A DNA stretch of 64,000 nucleotides from Lysobacterales bacterium (GTDB lineage: Bacteria; Pseudomonadota; Gammaproteobacteria; Xanthomonadales; SZUA-38), in the NCBI GenBank assembly GCA_030065125.1, contig JASJDM010000021.1, positions 62,001 through 126,000 of the forward strand, given 5' to 3'. This document shows, one piece after another, positions 35,923 to 44,022 of this stretch. Each line of letters starts with the position of its first letter. The stretch's first letter is position 1. The translations under genes and the position numbers were made by a program. Under the pieces are notes generated by a model, which did no database searches, was not told the origin of the DNA, and saw only the letters and a program-made list of their open reading frames with translations.

Positions 35923-38025
35923 TCAGCGGGCGCCGGCCCGGAGCAGCAGTCCGGCGATCTCCTGCTGGTCGCCGGCCTGGTTGAGCGGGGTCCGGTAGCC
36001 GTCGAGGCGGCTGTCGTAGTCGCCCTGGAGGTTGGGGTCGGCGCCCTGGTCCAGCAGCATGCGCACCAGCTCAGGGTTGCCGCTCCATACGGCGTTGATC
36101 AGCGGGGTGTCATCGCCCTGGACCCGGCCGTTAACGTCCGCTCCTGCGTCCACCAGCAGCAAAGCCACGTCCATATGTCCCGCGCGGGAGGCGTTGATCA
36201 GCGCGTTACCGTCGCCGCTGACGGACAGATTGACGTCGGCGCCTGCCGCGATCAACGCTTCGATCATGAGCAGGTCGTTCCTGCGGGCCGCATCGATCAG
36301 CGCGGTGCCGTCGCCCGTGACCTGGGAATTGACCGCGGCGCCGGCCTTGAGCAGCAGCTCAGCAATATCATCGTGTCCGTGGCGTATGGCCAGCATCAGC
36401 GGGGTGCCGTCACCCCGGTACTCGACGCTGGGATCGGCGCCGGCCCGGATCAGGGCCTCAACCACGTCGGCATGGCCGCCCACAACCGCATGAAACAGCG
36501 GCGCTTCGTCGCCGCGTACATACAGATTGGGGTCAGCCCCGGCATCCAGCAGCCGCTGCACTGCTTCACGGCTGCCGCTGCGTGCCGCGGCGATCAGCGG
36601 TGAGCCGTCCCCACGGACCTTTTCGTTGGCCCTGGCACCGCGCTGCAGCAGTTCAATGACGATGTCCTCGGAACCGCTGTTTGCGGCAGCCATCAGGGCG
36701 GTTTCATCCCCCATGGCGTGGTAGTTGACGTCGGCACCATTGTCCAGCAGTAAGCGCACCACGGCCCAGTGGCCGTTGCGGGCGGCGGCGACCAGGGGCG
36801 TTCTGGGGTCGCGGCTGCGCTTCTCGTCAACGTCAGCGCCCTCGGCAATCAGCCGCTCCGCTTCGGCCAGGTCACCGGTCCAGGCGGCATACAGCAACCC
36901 GTCACCTGGCCTGGGTGAGCGATCGGCAACGCCTGCCAGCCAGCTGGCGGCGGTGGCGTGGCCGATGGCAGCCTTGACCCTCGTCAGGGTCGGCCAGTTG
37001 GGTGAGGCTATGGCTGTGCCAGTGACAGTCAGCACGGCGGCGAGGATGACAATCCGTCCCAGCGGGCGGGTGGAATGATCTTTCTTGAGGTCCAGCATGT
37101 GAGCAATTCTCCGTCTCAGGTGGTTGCGGGACCGCAGACAGGGGATGGCGAGCTCCGGATCTCTTTTCCCGGAGTGGGTGGGCAGCAGCGACTCTGCCAC
37201 GGACACCAGGCTGTTGGCGTAGGCGCTGGGCGCAGCGCCCAGTCCCACGGCCCAGTCGTCGCAGGCAGATTCGCGTTCCCGGTTGATCTGGTGGATGGCG
37301 TACCAGACCGCCGGGTTGAATCCATACAGAATCCGGGCGGTGAACTGCAGCCACACCACCCAGTGATCCTTCCGTTTAATATGGCCCAGTTCGTGGACCA
37401 GGGTGTGTTCCAGCAGGCCCCGGTCAACTCCCCGCTTCCAGGAAGCCGGCAGCAGGACCGCCGGCGACCAGGTACCGTTGGTCTGGGGCGAACTGATCGT
37501 GTCGGACCAGAAGACCGGCACCGGTGCGGACAAACCGACCCGCCTGACGAGCCGGTCTGACAGGCTCTGGACCGAATCCGATACCGGTTCCGCTGCGCCG
37601 CGCAGACCGGCCACGTGGTGCCTGGCGCGTCTCAACTGGCCGACCTGCCAGGCCAGGATAACAAGCCAGAGGCCGGCGGCCAGCAATGGCCATGCGGGCT
37701 GAGCAATGGTGGCGGCAGGCGCCCGGTCAAGGCGCGCGGCCGGGGAGGCCGGCGGGAGCATGGGCATCCGGGCCGTGGATGCAGTCACGGCTGTTGTTGG
37801 AGATTGGGGGCTGGCGGACGGCAGATCCACGGGTTTTTCCGGCAGGAAAACCAGCAGCGGCATCAGCAGCATGACCATCAGCGTGACCAGCCAGGCTGAG
37901 TGCCGGGCTGCGGCGCTGTCCTTCGAGCGCCAGCGCATCACCAGGGCTACCAGGGCGGTCAGCAGCAAACCCTGCCACAGATGGCTCCACATCAACCCTG
38001 CGGCGAACTCCAGCAAGGCTGTCAT
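35923..38025 (-). CDS. BlaR1-like M56 metallopeptidase fused to ankyrin repeats
   Basis: A 700-residue membrane protein. The N-terminal BlaR1/MecR1-type part (about 1-345) has four or five hydrophobic segments and an M56 zinc protease site H211-E-L-G-H215 with the downstream ERESACDDW acid. The penicillin-binding sensor domain of BlaR1 is absent. In its place, residues about 365-700 form some nine or ten ankyrin repeats (for example ADVNLSVSGDGNALINASRAG). It starts inside the stop of the BlaI gene (ATGA overlap). A membrane protease that cleaves BlaI on an unknown signal sensed through ankyrin repeats is the likely design. Confidence 0.88.
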   Translation of the reverse strand: MTALLEFAAGLMWSHLWQGLLLTALVALVMRWRSKDSAAARHSAWLVTLMVMLLMPLLVFLPEKPVDLPSASPQSPTTAVTASTARMPMLPPASPAARLDRAPAATIAQPAWPLLAAGLWLVILAWQVGQLRRARHHVAGLRGAAEPVSDSVQSLSDRLVRRVGLSAPVPVFWSDTISSPQTNGTWSPAVLLPASWKRGVDRGLLEHTLVHELGHIKRKDHWVVWLQFTARILYGFNPAVWYAIHQINRERESACDDWAVGLGAAPSAYANSLVSVAESLLPTHSGKRDPELAIPCLRSRNHLRRRIAHMLDLKKDHSTRPLGRIVILAAVLTVTGTAIASPNWPTLTRVKAAIGHATAASWLAGVADRSPRPGDGLLYAAWTGDLAEAERLIAEGADVDEKRSRDPRTPLVAAARNGHWAVVRLLLDNGADVNYHAMGDETALMAAANSGSEDIVIELLQRGARANEKVRGDGSPLIAAARSGSREAVQRLLDAGADPNLYVRGDEAPLFHAVVGGHADVVEALIRAGADPSVEYRGDGTPLMLAIRHGHDDIAELLLKAGAAVNSQVTGDGTALIDAARRNDLLMIEALIAAGADVNLSVSGDGNALINASRAGHMDVALLLVDAGADVNGRVQGDDTPLINAVWSGNPELVRMLLDQGADPNLQGDYDSRLDGYRTPLNQAGDQQEIAGLLLRAGAR

Positions 38026-38423
38026 GACTCCGGCTCCCCGGAATCGCGGGTTGATTCATCGATCATGGCCCGCAGGCGGTCGATCTCCATGGGGTCCACT
38101 TCGTCGTTGTCCAGCAGGTTCTGGACCAGTGCGGCAGGTGAACCGGCGAAAAACTGGGAAAGCAGGTGTTTCAGCGCCTTGCGCTGGGCCCGATCCCGAT
38201 CTACCAGGGGGCGGTAGACAAAGGCGCGCCCCTGCTTGTGATGCGCCAGGTATCCCTTGGTTTCCAGGATGCCCATCATGGTCTGGACCGTGTTGTAGGC
38301 CACCACCTCATCCTGGTTGAGCCGGTCTGTGACCTCCCGCACGGAGGCCTCCTCGAGATTCCAGATCACGTCCATGATCCGGAGCTCGCCATCAGTCAGT
38401 GTCTGCGATCGTTTACGTGCCAT
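38022..38423 (-). CDS. BlaI/MecI-type transcription repressor
   Basis: A 133-residue winged-helix repressor of the penicillinase-repressor family (LTDGELRIMDVIWNLEEASV at the N-terminus, VAYNTVQTMMGILETKGYLA as the recognition region). Family members dimerise, bind a short palindrome and are cut by a BlaR1-like M56 protease. Here the M56-ankyrin gene follows with a four-base ATGA overlap. Two perfect AT-rich palindromes flank the promoter directly upstream (38429-38444 and 38482-38493) and are the natural operators, so autoregulation is likely. The classic TACA-n-TGTA operator is not seen. Confidence 0.92.
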   Translation of the reverse strand: MARKRSQTLTDGELRIMDVIWNLEEASVREVTDRLNQDEVVAYNTVQTMMGILETKGYLAHHKQGRAFVYRPLVDRDRAQRKALKHLLSQFFAGSPAALVQNLLDNDEVDPMEIDRLRAMIDESTRDSGEPES

Positions 38424-38428
38424 CTTTA

Positions 38429-38444
38429 TCCTAAATATTTAGGA
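38429..38444. promoter_or_regulatory. BlaI-type operator palindrome, proximal
   Basis: TCCTAAATATTTAGGA is a perfect 16-bp palindrome five bases before the BlaI start and just past the -10 element on the minus strand. It shares TAA/TTA cores with the distal site, consistent with a dimeric repressor blocking RNA polymerase. Confidence 0.8.
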
Positions 38445-38452
38445 CTTAGCTC

Positions 38453-38481
38453 AGTCTAGCCGTCCCTTCCGAGCGTGTCAA
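38453..38481 (-). promoter_or_regulatory. Sigma-70 promoter of BlaI/M56 operon
   Basis: On the minus strand, TTGACA (complement of 38476-38481) and TAGACT (complement of 38453-38458) are 17 bases apart, a consensus -35 and a fair -10. The element is bracketed by the two AT-rich palindromes, so repression by BlaI would be direct. This is one of the few clear sigma-70 promoters in this GC-rich window. Confidence 0.8.
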
Positions 38482-38493
38482 CTAATTAATTAG
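38482..38493. promoter_or_regulatory. BlaI-type operator palindrome, distal
   Basis: CTAATTAATTAG is a perfect 12-bp palindrome touching the -35 box on its upstream side. With the proximal site it brackets the promoter; the centres are about 51 bp apart, close to five helical turns, so both could be bound on one face. A control of the divergent 38637 gene is also possible. Confidence 0.75.
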
Positions 38494-38636
38494 GTTTTCC
38501 CCGGCCTGGGTATCGGCAGGGTTTAACGTCGAAATAACGGCGGCTTTACCTGCAGCCAACAGGGCACTGGCATAGTTCGATCACACGGCCGGAACCGGGA
38601 CCCAGGTCTCGTCCTGGCAGGCTTGGGAGGACCCGC

Positions 38637-40040
38637 ATGATTCGCGCGCCTTGGGTGATTGGTCTGATGATATTGGTGTCTGGGATTCACCCACCAGCGC
38701 CGGTTCTGGCTCAGTCGCAGTGGGCCTTCGAGGAAACCTTCGACGGGGTTCCGCCGGCACCGTCCCAGGATCTGCTGCCCAGGAGCTTTGACTATGTCGT
38801 CACCCACCGGCAGCATCCCCAGGAGCAGTTCAGCAAAAACTACGACGCCTTTCTGGCCGATCACAACTCGGACTGCGCGGGGCCCAACCCGTCCGTTTCC
38901 CCGTTGCCCCAGCACCTGGTTGTTACTCGCCAGGACTCCAACGGTGATCAACCTGACGAGAGCTTCTTCATCTGCAAAAACCACATGATGTCCTCCCTGG
39001 GCGAGGTGGCCTGGTACTCCAACAGCGCTTTCTGGCCGCGACAGGCATTTGACTTCGCTGACGGCGGCGTGCTCGAGTTTGACGTCAATCTCAACCTTGG
39101 CCACGGCCAGCGGGTCTGGTGGGAGGTGCTGATCGCGCCGCGGGACCAGATGCGGACCGGCACCGCGTCACCCAGTTCTGCCATCGATGAACGTTACCCC
39201 CCGGACCGGATTGTGCTCAGTTTCAGCGAGCTGGTGCGCCACATCCGCGTCGGCAGCGGGGGATTGGACCCGGAAGGCTGGCAGGTCGACGAGCGGCAGT
39301 TCGGGGACTATGACTGGGCCTACTGGAGCGCTTTGTACCCGACCGATCCGGCACTGACCGACCGGCGGATTCGCCGCACCATGCGCATCACATTGCAGGA
39401 CGATCGTATCGTTTGGGCCATACAGATGGCGGACGGCGAATATGACGAGTTTGCCGTGGATCTTCCATCGGGTCTGCCTTTCACCCGCGGGCTGGTGATG
39501 TTCAAAACCCATGCCTACACCCCGGTTCAGCATGGCAATACCGACACCTACACTTTTCACTGGGACAACATCCGGTTCAGCGGCCCGGTGCTGGAGGGCT
39601 ACCAGGCTTTCGCGGCGGATGAGGTTGTCTATCTGCAGGCCAATGGCAACCGCCCGGTGGGGGACACCGTCAGCGTCAACGTCAACCTCCCCCGGGTCGG
39701 CGCCAACCCCGTTCTGTTTGGCCAACTGCATCAGCCACTCCGCGGCCAGGTTCGTCTGCGCGTGAATGGTCGGCCTGAGGTTGAGGTCCACCCTTACGAA
39801 TACGCGCTGGACAACTGCGTCAGTGGCGAATGGCGGGACTGGAAGAGCTTCCGGCTGCCGCTGGACCCGACCTGGCTGGTGCCCGGAAACAACGTGCTGA
39901 CCTGGCAGGTCGGAGAACGACCGGAATGCGCCCTGGGACGAGACGACTGGTGGGACGGTTACTCCGCCAAGTTTCTGCAGATTCAGATGGACGCCGGGTC
40001 GGGCGTCAACGATCAGATCTTTGCCTCGGGGTTTGAATAA
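38637..40040 (+). CDS. Secreted protein of unknown function with GFE tag
   Basis: A 467-residue exported protein. The signal peptide (about 1-24, ending PVLAQ) is followed by a region with a jelly-roll/lectin-like alternation of aromatic strands (WAFEETFDGVPP, GGVLEFDVNLNLGHG, TYTFHWDNIRFSG), then a second beta-rich domain from about residue 325. It ends NDQIFASGFE, the exact tag consensus (codons 40017-40037). GGAGGA lies before ATG 38637. I do not recognise a named family or catalytic residues. It is divergent from the BlaI operon, so the palindromes at 38429-38493 might also affect it. It converges with the DUF2855 gene only seven bases away. Confidence 0.75.
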   Translation: MIRAPWVIGLMILVSGIHPPAPVLAQSQWAFEETFDGVPPAPSQDLLPRSFDYVVTHRQHPQEQFSKNYDAFLADHNSDCAGPNPSVSPLPQHLVVTRQDSNGDQPDESFFICKNHMMSSLGEVAWYSNSAFWPRQAFDFADGGVLEFDVNLNLGHGQRVWWEVLIAPRDQMRTGTASPSSAIDERYPPDRIVLSFSELVRHIRVGSGGLDPEGWQVDERQFGDYDWAYWSALYPTDPALTDRRIRRTMRITLQDDRIVWAIQMADGEYDEFAVDLPSGLPFTRGLVMFKTHAYTPVQHGNTDTYTFHWDNIRFSGPVLEGYQAFAADEVVYLQANGNRPVGDTVSVNVNLPRVGANPVLFGQLHQPLRGQVRLRVNGRPEVEVHPYEYALDNCVSGEWRDWKSFRLPLDPTWLVPGNNVLTWQVGERPECALGRDDWWDGYSAKFLQIQMDAGSGVNDQIFASGFE

Positions 40041-40047
40041 GGTCGAC

Positions 40048-41157
40048 TCATCCGGCCTCAACCCCGTCCGTCCATAGAGACAGGATATGACCGGTGTCCG
40101 GGTCGGCGTTGCCGGACAGCACGGACTGATAAACCCGCGACACGGCGTCGGCGCCAAAGTGTCTCTGAATGGTCAACCAGCGGTCACTGGCCTGGCGGAA
40201 GCCGACGTAGGCTTTTGCGAGTTCCGCCAGGTATTGGGCCGGTCCAAGCTGGGCGCTGCGGGTTTTGACGTGGGCCGGGGCAAAGAAGAATTCGGGGGAG
40301 GCACCGGGCAGGTCGTCCACGGGGCCGGCTTCCTGGTAGTGCGTCGCGCCGATGCGGCAGGAGTGTTTCATGTTGTCGCGGTAATGGTGGTGAAGATCGC
40401 TGATCACCTGGGCGCTTCCGGCCATGTCCACCATGACCACGGCCCGGGACGGGTCGAGTTCAGCCACCTGGTCGTAGGACAGCACCTGGTCGTAACACCC
40501 CAGTTCCTGGCAAAAGGCCACATTGCCCGGCGAAGTGATACCGATGCCGGTCAGTGTTTCATTTTGCTGTACACAGTGGCCCAGGGCGATCGCGGTCTTG
40601 CTGGATGCGCTGGTGATGAGACATGCCGATGCGCCGAAGCTGTCATTGACTGCGAGAAAATCCTCCACCAGCCAGGAGGTGGTGAACAGTCCCCGCAGCA
40701 GGCTGTCATGGTCCTCGCGGTTTAAGTCATAGAAGGGATTGGCCGAAGCCCGGTCCAGTCGGGCATACACCTCTGCATAGGACGCCCGATGCGGCGAGGC
40801 ATCAGTTAGATTCGTAGCGCTGACATGGCCTGCCTGGACCTTGAGGTGGGTGGAAAACGGAAACCAACCCCACAGTCGTTCTCCCACAGCAATGTCCGGG
40901 TGCTTCGAAGTGACCACCTCGCTCCAGCCCATGGCGGGAATTCTTCCCCATCCCGACTCAGCCGGGAAAAATCCCCAGTAGCCCAGGCTGTCACCGGTGG
41001 CGGCATAAGAAATGTTGTTGGCGGTCAGGGCCAGGCGATCCACGCGAAGGAGTAGTTCCCTGTCGGCGAGTTCCTGATCCAGGGGGCTCTCGACAATCCG
41101 GGTTTCGCGCCAGTTGTCCTTGCGTACTTCGAAGGTGTGGGTGCTTGATGGGTTCAT
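40048..41157 (-). CDS. DUF2855 family protein (medium-chain dehydrogenase-like)
   Basis: A 369-residue cytosolic protein of the DUF2855 family. It keeps a GroES-like start (DRELLLRVDRLALTANNISYA) and a GWGRIPAMGWSEVV region but has only partial Rossmann features (SASSKTAIALGHCV, VVMVDMAGSAQV). The real start is ATG 41157: it overlaps the VOC gene stop as ATGA, so the two are translationally coupled. Families like this are thought to be divergent zinc-free alcohol dehydrogenases, with no proven substrate. The exported VOC partner is unusual for it. Confidence 0.82.
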   Translation of the reverse strand: MNPSSTHTFEVRKDNWRETRIVESPLDQELADRELLLRVDRLALTANNISYAATGDSLGYWGFFPAESGWGRIPAMGWSEVVTSKHPDIAVGERLWGWFPFSTHLKVQAGHVSATNLTDASPHRASYAEVYARLDRASANPFYDLNREDHDSLLRGLFTTSWLVEDFLAVNDSFGASACLITSASSKTAIALGHCVQQNETLTGIGITSPGNVAFCQELGCYDQVLSYDQVAELDPSRAVVMVDMAGSAQVISDLHHHYRDNMKHSCRIGATHYQEAGPVDDLPGASPEFFFAPAHVKTRSAQLGPAQYLAELAKAYVGFRQASDRWLTIQRHFGADAVSRVYQSVLSGNADPDTGHILSLWTDGVEAG

Positions 41158-41864
41158 TGGGGATCTGATTCCAATTGGGTGCCACCCTTCACGATGGCCT
41201 GGTAGAGGCGGTGGGCTTCTGCCCATTGTTCGTCGGAGTCGAAATACTGAAAGAATGAAACAACATGGTTGTCAGGATCGATGATGCCAAATTCCATGAA
41301 GCGCAGCCGCGGTGCGACATTGGTGGCCGGTATTTCCACGATGACTGGCTCAACCACATTGAATCCACCGGCTGCCGCCCGTGCCCTGATTCCGACCAGG
41401 TCATCGGTTTCGAACAGGATGGTAAACGCCCGGGGAGTACCCGTGAATTCAAACTCCATGTCCTTGATCTCCTGGATGGTCAGCCCGCGCACCTCGTCCG
41501 AGGTATTCAGCGTGGCCATGCGTTTACGCGCGCCCACAGGGACGTTAAACAGTTGATAGCCCAGGGACTGGGGATCTCGGTTGTAATAAGGAGCGATTTC
41601 GTAAACCTCCAGCCCGACGACGTCAACGTAGAATTCCAACGACCGTTCGAGATTGCTGACAATGACCAGCGGCCGCTTGATGCGGAGCAACCTGCCCTGG
41701 ATTGGCTGCTGACTGAAGCTGCTGTTGCGAATGAATGGTGCGTCGGGGTACAACTCAGCGTCATACCAGTCCTCGTCCTTGTAATCCCGGTTTTCCCGGG
41801 CAAGTACCGCAAGCGTCAGCAGCGCGCCGACCAGCCCAAACCCCGATTTACAGATTGGCCTCAT
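41154..41864 (-). CDS. Secreted VOC/glyoxalase-superfamily protein
   Basis: A 236-residue protein. A hydrophobic leader (about residues 8-22, GFGLVGALLTLAVLA) suggests a Sec signal or membrane anchor. Residues about 60-210 have the VOC pattern: LLRIKRPLVIVSNLERSLEFYVDVVGLEVY, then RAFTILFETDDLVGIRARAAAG, ending MEFGIIDPDNHVVSFFQYF. VOC metal ligands can be proposed but not fixed. Glyoxalase-like proteins are usually cytosolic, so the leader is notable. It is first in an operon with DUF2855. Confidence 0.78.
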   Translation of the reverse strand: MRPICKSGFGLVGALLTLAVLARENRDYKDEDWYDAELYPDAPFIRNSSFSQQPIQGRLLRIKRPLVIVSNLERSLEFYVDVVGLEVYEIAPYYNRDPQSLGYQLFNVPVGARKRMATLNTSDEVRGLTIQEIKDMEFEFTGTPRAFTILFETDDLVGIRARAAAGGFNVVEPVIVEIPATNVAPRLRFMEFGIIDPDNHVVSFFQYFDSDEQWAEAHRLYQAIVKGGTQLESDPQ

Positions 41865-42020
41865 GTTTCACTCTCCGGCTTGTCAGCCAAACCGTAGCAC
41901 GCCCAACCCGGGTTTGCCCTGCGTGGCTCGAGCCCGTGGCAGAACAGGATTTCTGGATGCCATGTAAGAAATGCTGATGACCTGCGTTTCATTGGGCAGA
42001 GATCTGGAACAATAAACCCG

Positions 42021-42509
42021 ATGCCGCAGGAATTCCTGGAAAAATACACGCCGCTGTGCTGGAAGATCGCGAGAGCATTCGCAGATTCTCCAGACGATCA
42101 ACAGGACCTGATCCAGGAACTGTTCATTACGCTCTGGCAGGCAATGCCCCGCATGGACGCCAGCGGTAAAGAGTCGACCTTTGTGTACCGGGTGGCGCTG
42201 AACCGGGCCATCACCTGGCAGCGCCGGCGAACCACCTACGCACGTTACCTGGCGGCGTTTCGGCGGGAGCCAAGGGTTGCCGACGCCCCGGATGAATCCC
42301 GGCAACTGCTGGAGCAACTCTACGCCGCTATCCGCCGGCTGCCGGACATTGACCGGTCACTGGTGCTGATGCACCTGGAGCACCTGTCCTATCGGGAAAT
42401 TGCCGAGATCCTGGACATCAGCGAATCCAACGTGGGCGCGAGACTGTCGCGTCTGAGAAAAAAACTGGCCGACGATCTGTCAACGGAGCGTAACCATGCA
42501 AATCAATGA
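42021..42509 (+). CDS. ECF-type RNA polymerase sigma factor
   Basis: A 162-residue ECF sigma factor. Region 2 covers about 5-70 (DDQQDLIQELFITLWQAM, with the usual D-x-x-Q-E pattern) and region 4 about 100-155 (LSYREIAEILDISESNVGARL, the -35 recognition helix). Its 3' end overlaps the next gene by 14 bases. That gene encodes a membrane protein likely to act as anti-sigma factor, so the pair is a two-gene ECF system. No target promoter motif can be derived from this window. It is divergent from the VOC gene across 156 bases. Confidence 0.9.
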   Translation: MPQEFLEKYTPLCWKIARAFADSPDDQQDLIQELFITLWQAMPRMDASGKESTFVYRVALNRAITWQRRRTTYARYLAAFRREPRVADAPDESRQLLEQLYAAIRRLPDIDRSLVLMHLEHLSYREIAEILDISESNVGARLSRLRKKLADDLSTERNHANQ

Positions 42510-43107
42510 CATTCAGAACCTGTGGGACCATCAGCCCGGCCCGCGTCCGCAACGGACCGCCATTGACATCATTCAGCAAAGCAAGCGGCGCAGCACGACC
42601 AACGCCGTTGCCATGCTTGTATTCTTCCTGCTGAGCCTGGCCATGGCCGGGCATCTGTTCTGGGCCAGTTTCGTGTCCCAGGCCGAGGCGCTCTGGATCG
42701 CACTGATCCGTTCGAGCCTGTTCGTCATCCTCGCAGGGATCCAGTTCGTGATGTGGCGGAACGCCAGGCGGCAGTCCTTCCAGCGCCAATCCTGCCAGCT
42801 CAAGCCGGTGGGGTGTCTGCGTGAAATCAGGGACGACCTGACACGAGAGGCAGTCAGCTACTCAGTGCCCCGGGCGGGCGCTGCACTGCTGCTGATCATG
42901 GTGTTTGCCGTAATGAACAAGTGGATGGATTACCGCCTTGGGATTGACACCCTCTCCGAGTGCGTGGGTATCGTGGCCGGCATCGCGGCGGTCTGCGGAA
43001 TGGTGGCAGTGGCGTTCTGGCATTACCGCACCCAGTTCCTGCAGCCGCGATTGAAACATATTCGCCGGGTGCTGGCGGATCTCGAAAGTTCCCAAGGATC
43101 TCCCTAG
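42496..43107 (+). CDS. Probable anti-sigma-like membrane protein
   Basis: A 203-residue membrane protein with a short cytosolic N-terminus (about 1-35, MQINDIQNLWDHQPG), two hydrophobic helices (about 36-85), a charged middle and two more helices (about 120-175). It begins inside the sigma gene (14-bp overlap), the usual genetic setting for an anti-sigma factor. However, no HCC zinc motif or recognisable anti-sigma domain is visible, so the role is inferred from context only. Confidence 0.65.
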   Translation: MQINDIQNLWDHQPGPRPQRTAIDIIQQSKRRSTTNAVAMLVFFLLSLAMAGHLFWASFVSQAEALWIALIRSSLFVILAGIQFVMWRNARRQSFQRQSCQLKPVGCLREIRDDLTREAVSYSVPRAGAALLLIMVFAVMNKWMDYRLGIDTLSECVGIVAGIAAVCGMVAVAFWHYRTQFLQPRLKHIRRVLADLESSQGSP

Positions 43108-43140
43108 AATTCCGGAACCTGATTTCCCTGGAGTATCACC

Positions 43141-43995
43141 ATGATCGCCCACGCGGTTGAACTTTCCGAAGGCCAGTTCCAGGCCGGTGTCATCGAAGAA
43201 TCAGAAAAACGCCCGGTGCTGGTGGATTTCTGGGCGCCCTGGTGCGCGCCCTGCCGTGCGCTGACGCCGGTGCTGGAGAAACTGGCTGAGGAATTCGCCG
43301 GGCAGTTCCTGCTGGCCAAGGTCAATTCGGACGAATACCAGGCCCTGGCCGGGCAATACGGCGTGCGCGGTATTCCCAACGTCAAGGCGTTTTACGGTGG
43401 GAAGATCGTAGACGAGTTCACCGGTGCGCTGCCGGAAGGACAGGTCCGTGAGTTCATTCACCGGCTGATTCCCAGCGAGGGTGAGAAGCAGCGTCAGGCG
43501 GCCATGGACATATTCGCCGCTGGCGAGCCCGAGCGGGCGCTGGCCCTGCTGGAGGCAGCCCAGATGCTGGAGGCGGACAATGACCACATCCGGCTGGACC
43601 GCATTGAGGTCCTGTTGAGCCAGCGCCGTGCCGCCGAGGCTGCCGAGCTGTTCGACGAGCTGGCGCCGTTGACCAGGATGGAAGACCGTGCTCAGCACCT
43701 GCAGGCCGAACTGACTTTTGCCGATCCGGGGGACGGCGAAGACCCGGCGGAGCTTGAGTCACGCGTTGCCGACAATCCAGGTGACCTGGACGCTCGCCTC
43801 AGGCTGGCCAGGCACTACGTCAACACCAACCAGTACGAGCCTGCCCTGCAGCAGTTGCTCGAGGTGATCCGGGCCGACCGCTCCTTCGGCGACGATGCCG
43901 GCCGCAAGACCATGCTGGCCGTGTTCGAACTGCTGGGCAGCGGCCATGAGCTGACCCGCCGGTATCGGCGGCTGCTGGCAACCGCATTGAACTGA
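43141..43995 (+). CDS. cnoX: Thioredoxin-TPR protein CnoX/YbbN-like
   Basis: A 284-residue protein. Residues 1-108 are a thioredoxin domain with the active site WCAPC (C35, C38), and residues about 112-284 are TPR-like helices. This is the plan of CnoX/YbbN, a chaperone-holdase linked to GroEL under oxidative stress; E. coli CnoX has SxxC, whereas here CxxC is complete, so redox activity may be kept. GGAG lies eight bases before ATG. It follows the ECF pair by 33 bases but may have its own promoter. It converges with the giant secreted gene. Confidence 0.85.
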   Translation: MIAHAVELSEGQFQAGVIEESEKRPVLVDFWAPWCAPCRALTPVLEKLAEEFAGQFLLAKVNSDEYQALAGQYGVRGIPNVKAFYGGKIVDEFTGALPEGQVREFIHRLIPSEGEKQRQAAMDIFAAGEPERALALLEAAQMLEADNDHIRLDRIEVLLSQRRAAEAAELFDELAPLTRMEDRAQHLQAELTFADPGDGEDPAELESRVADNPGDLDARLRLARHYVNTNQYEPALQQLLEVIRADRSFGDDAGRKTMLAVFELLGSGHELTRRYRRLLATALN

Positions 43996-44022
43996 CACTG
44001 GCGAGGCAGCCCATAGCGAGAA

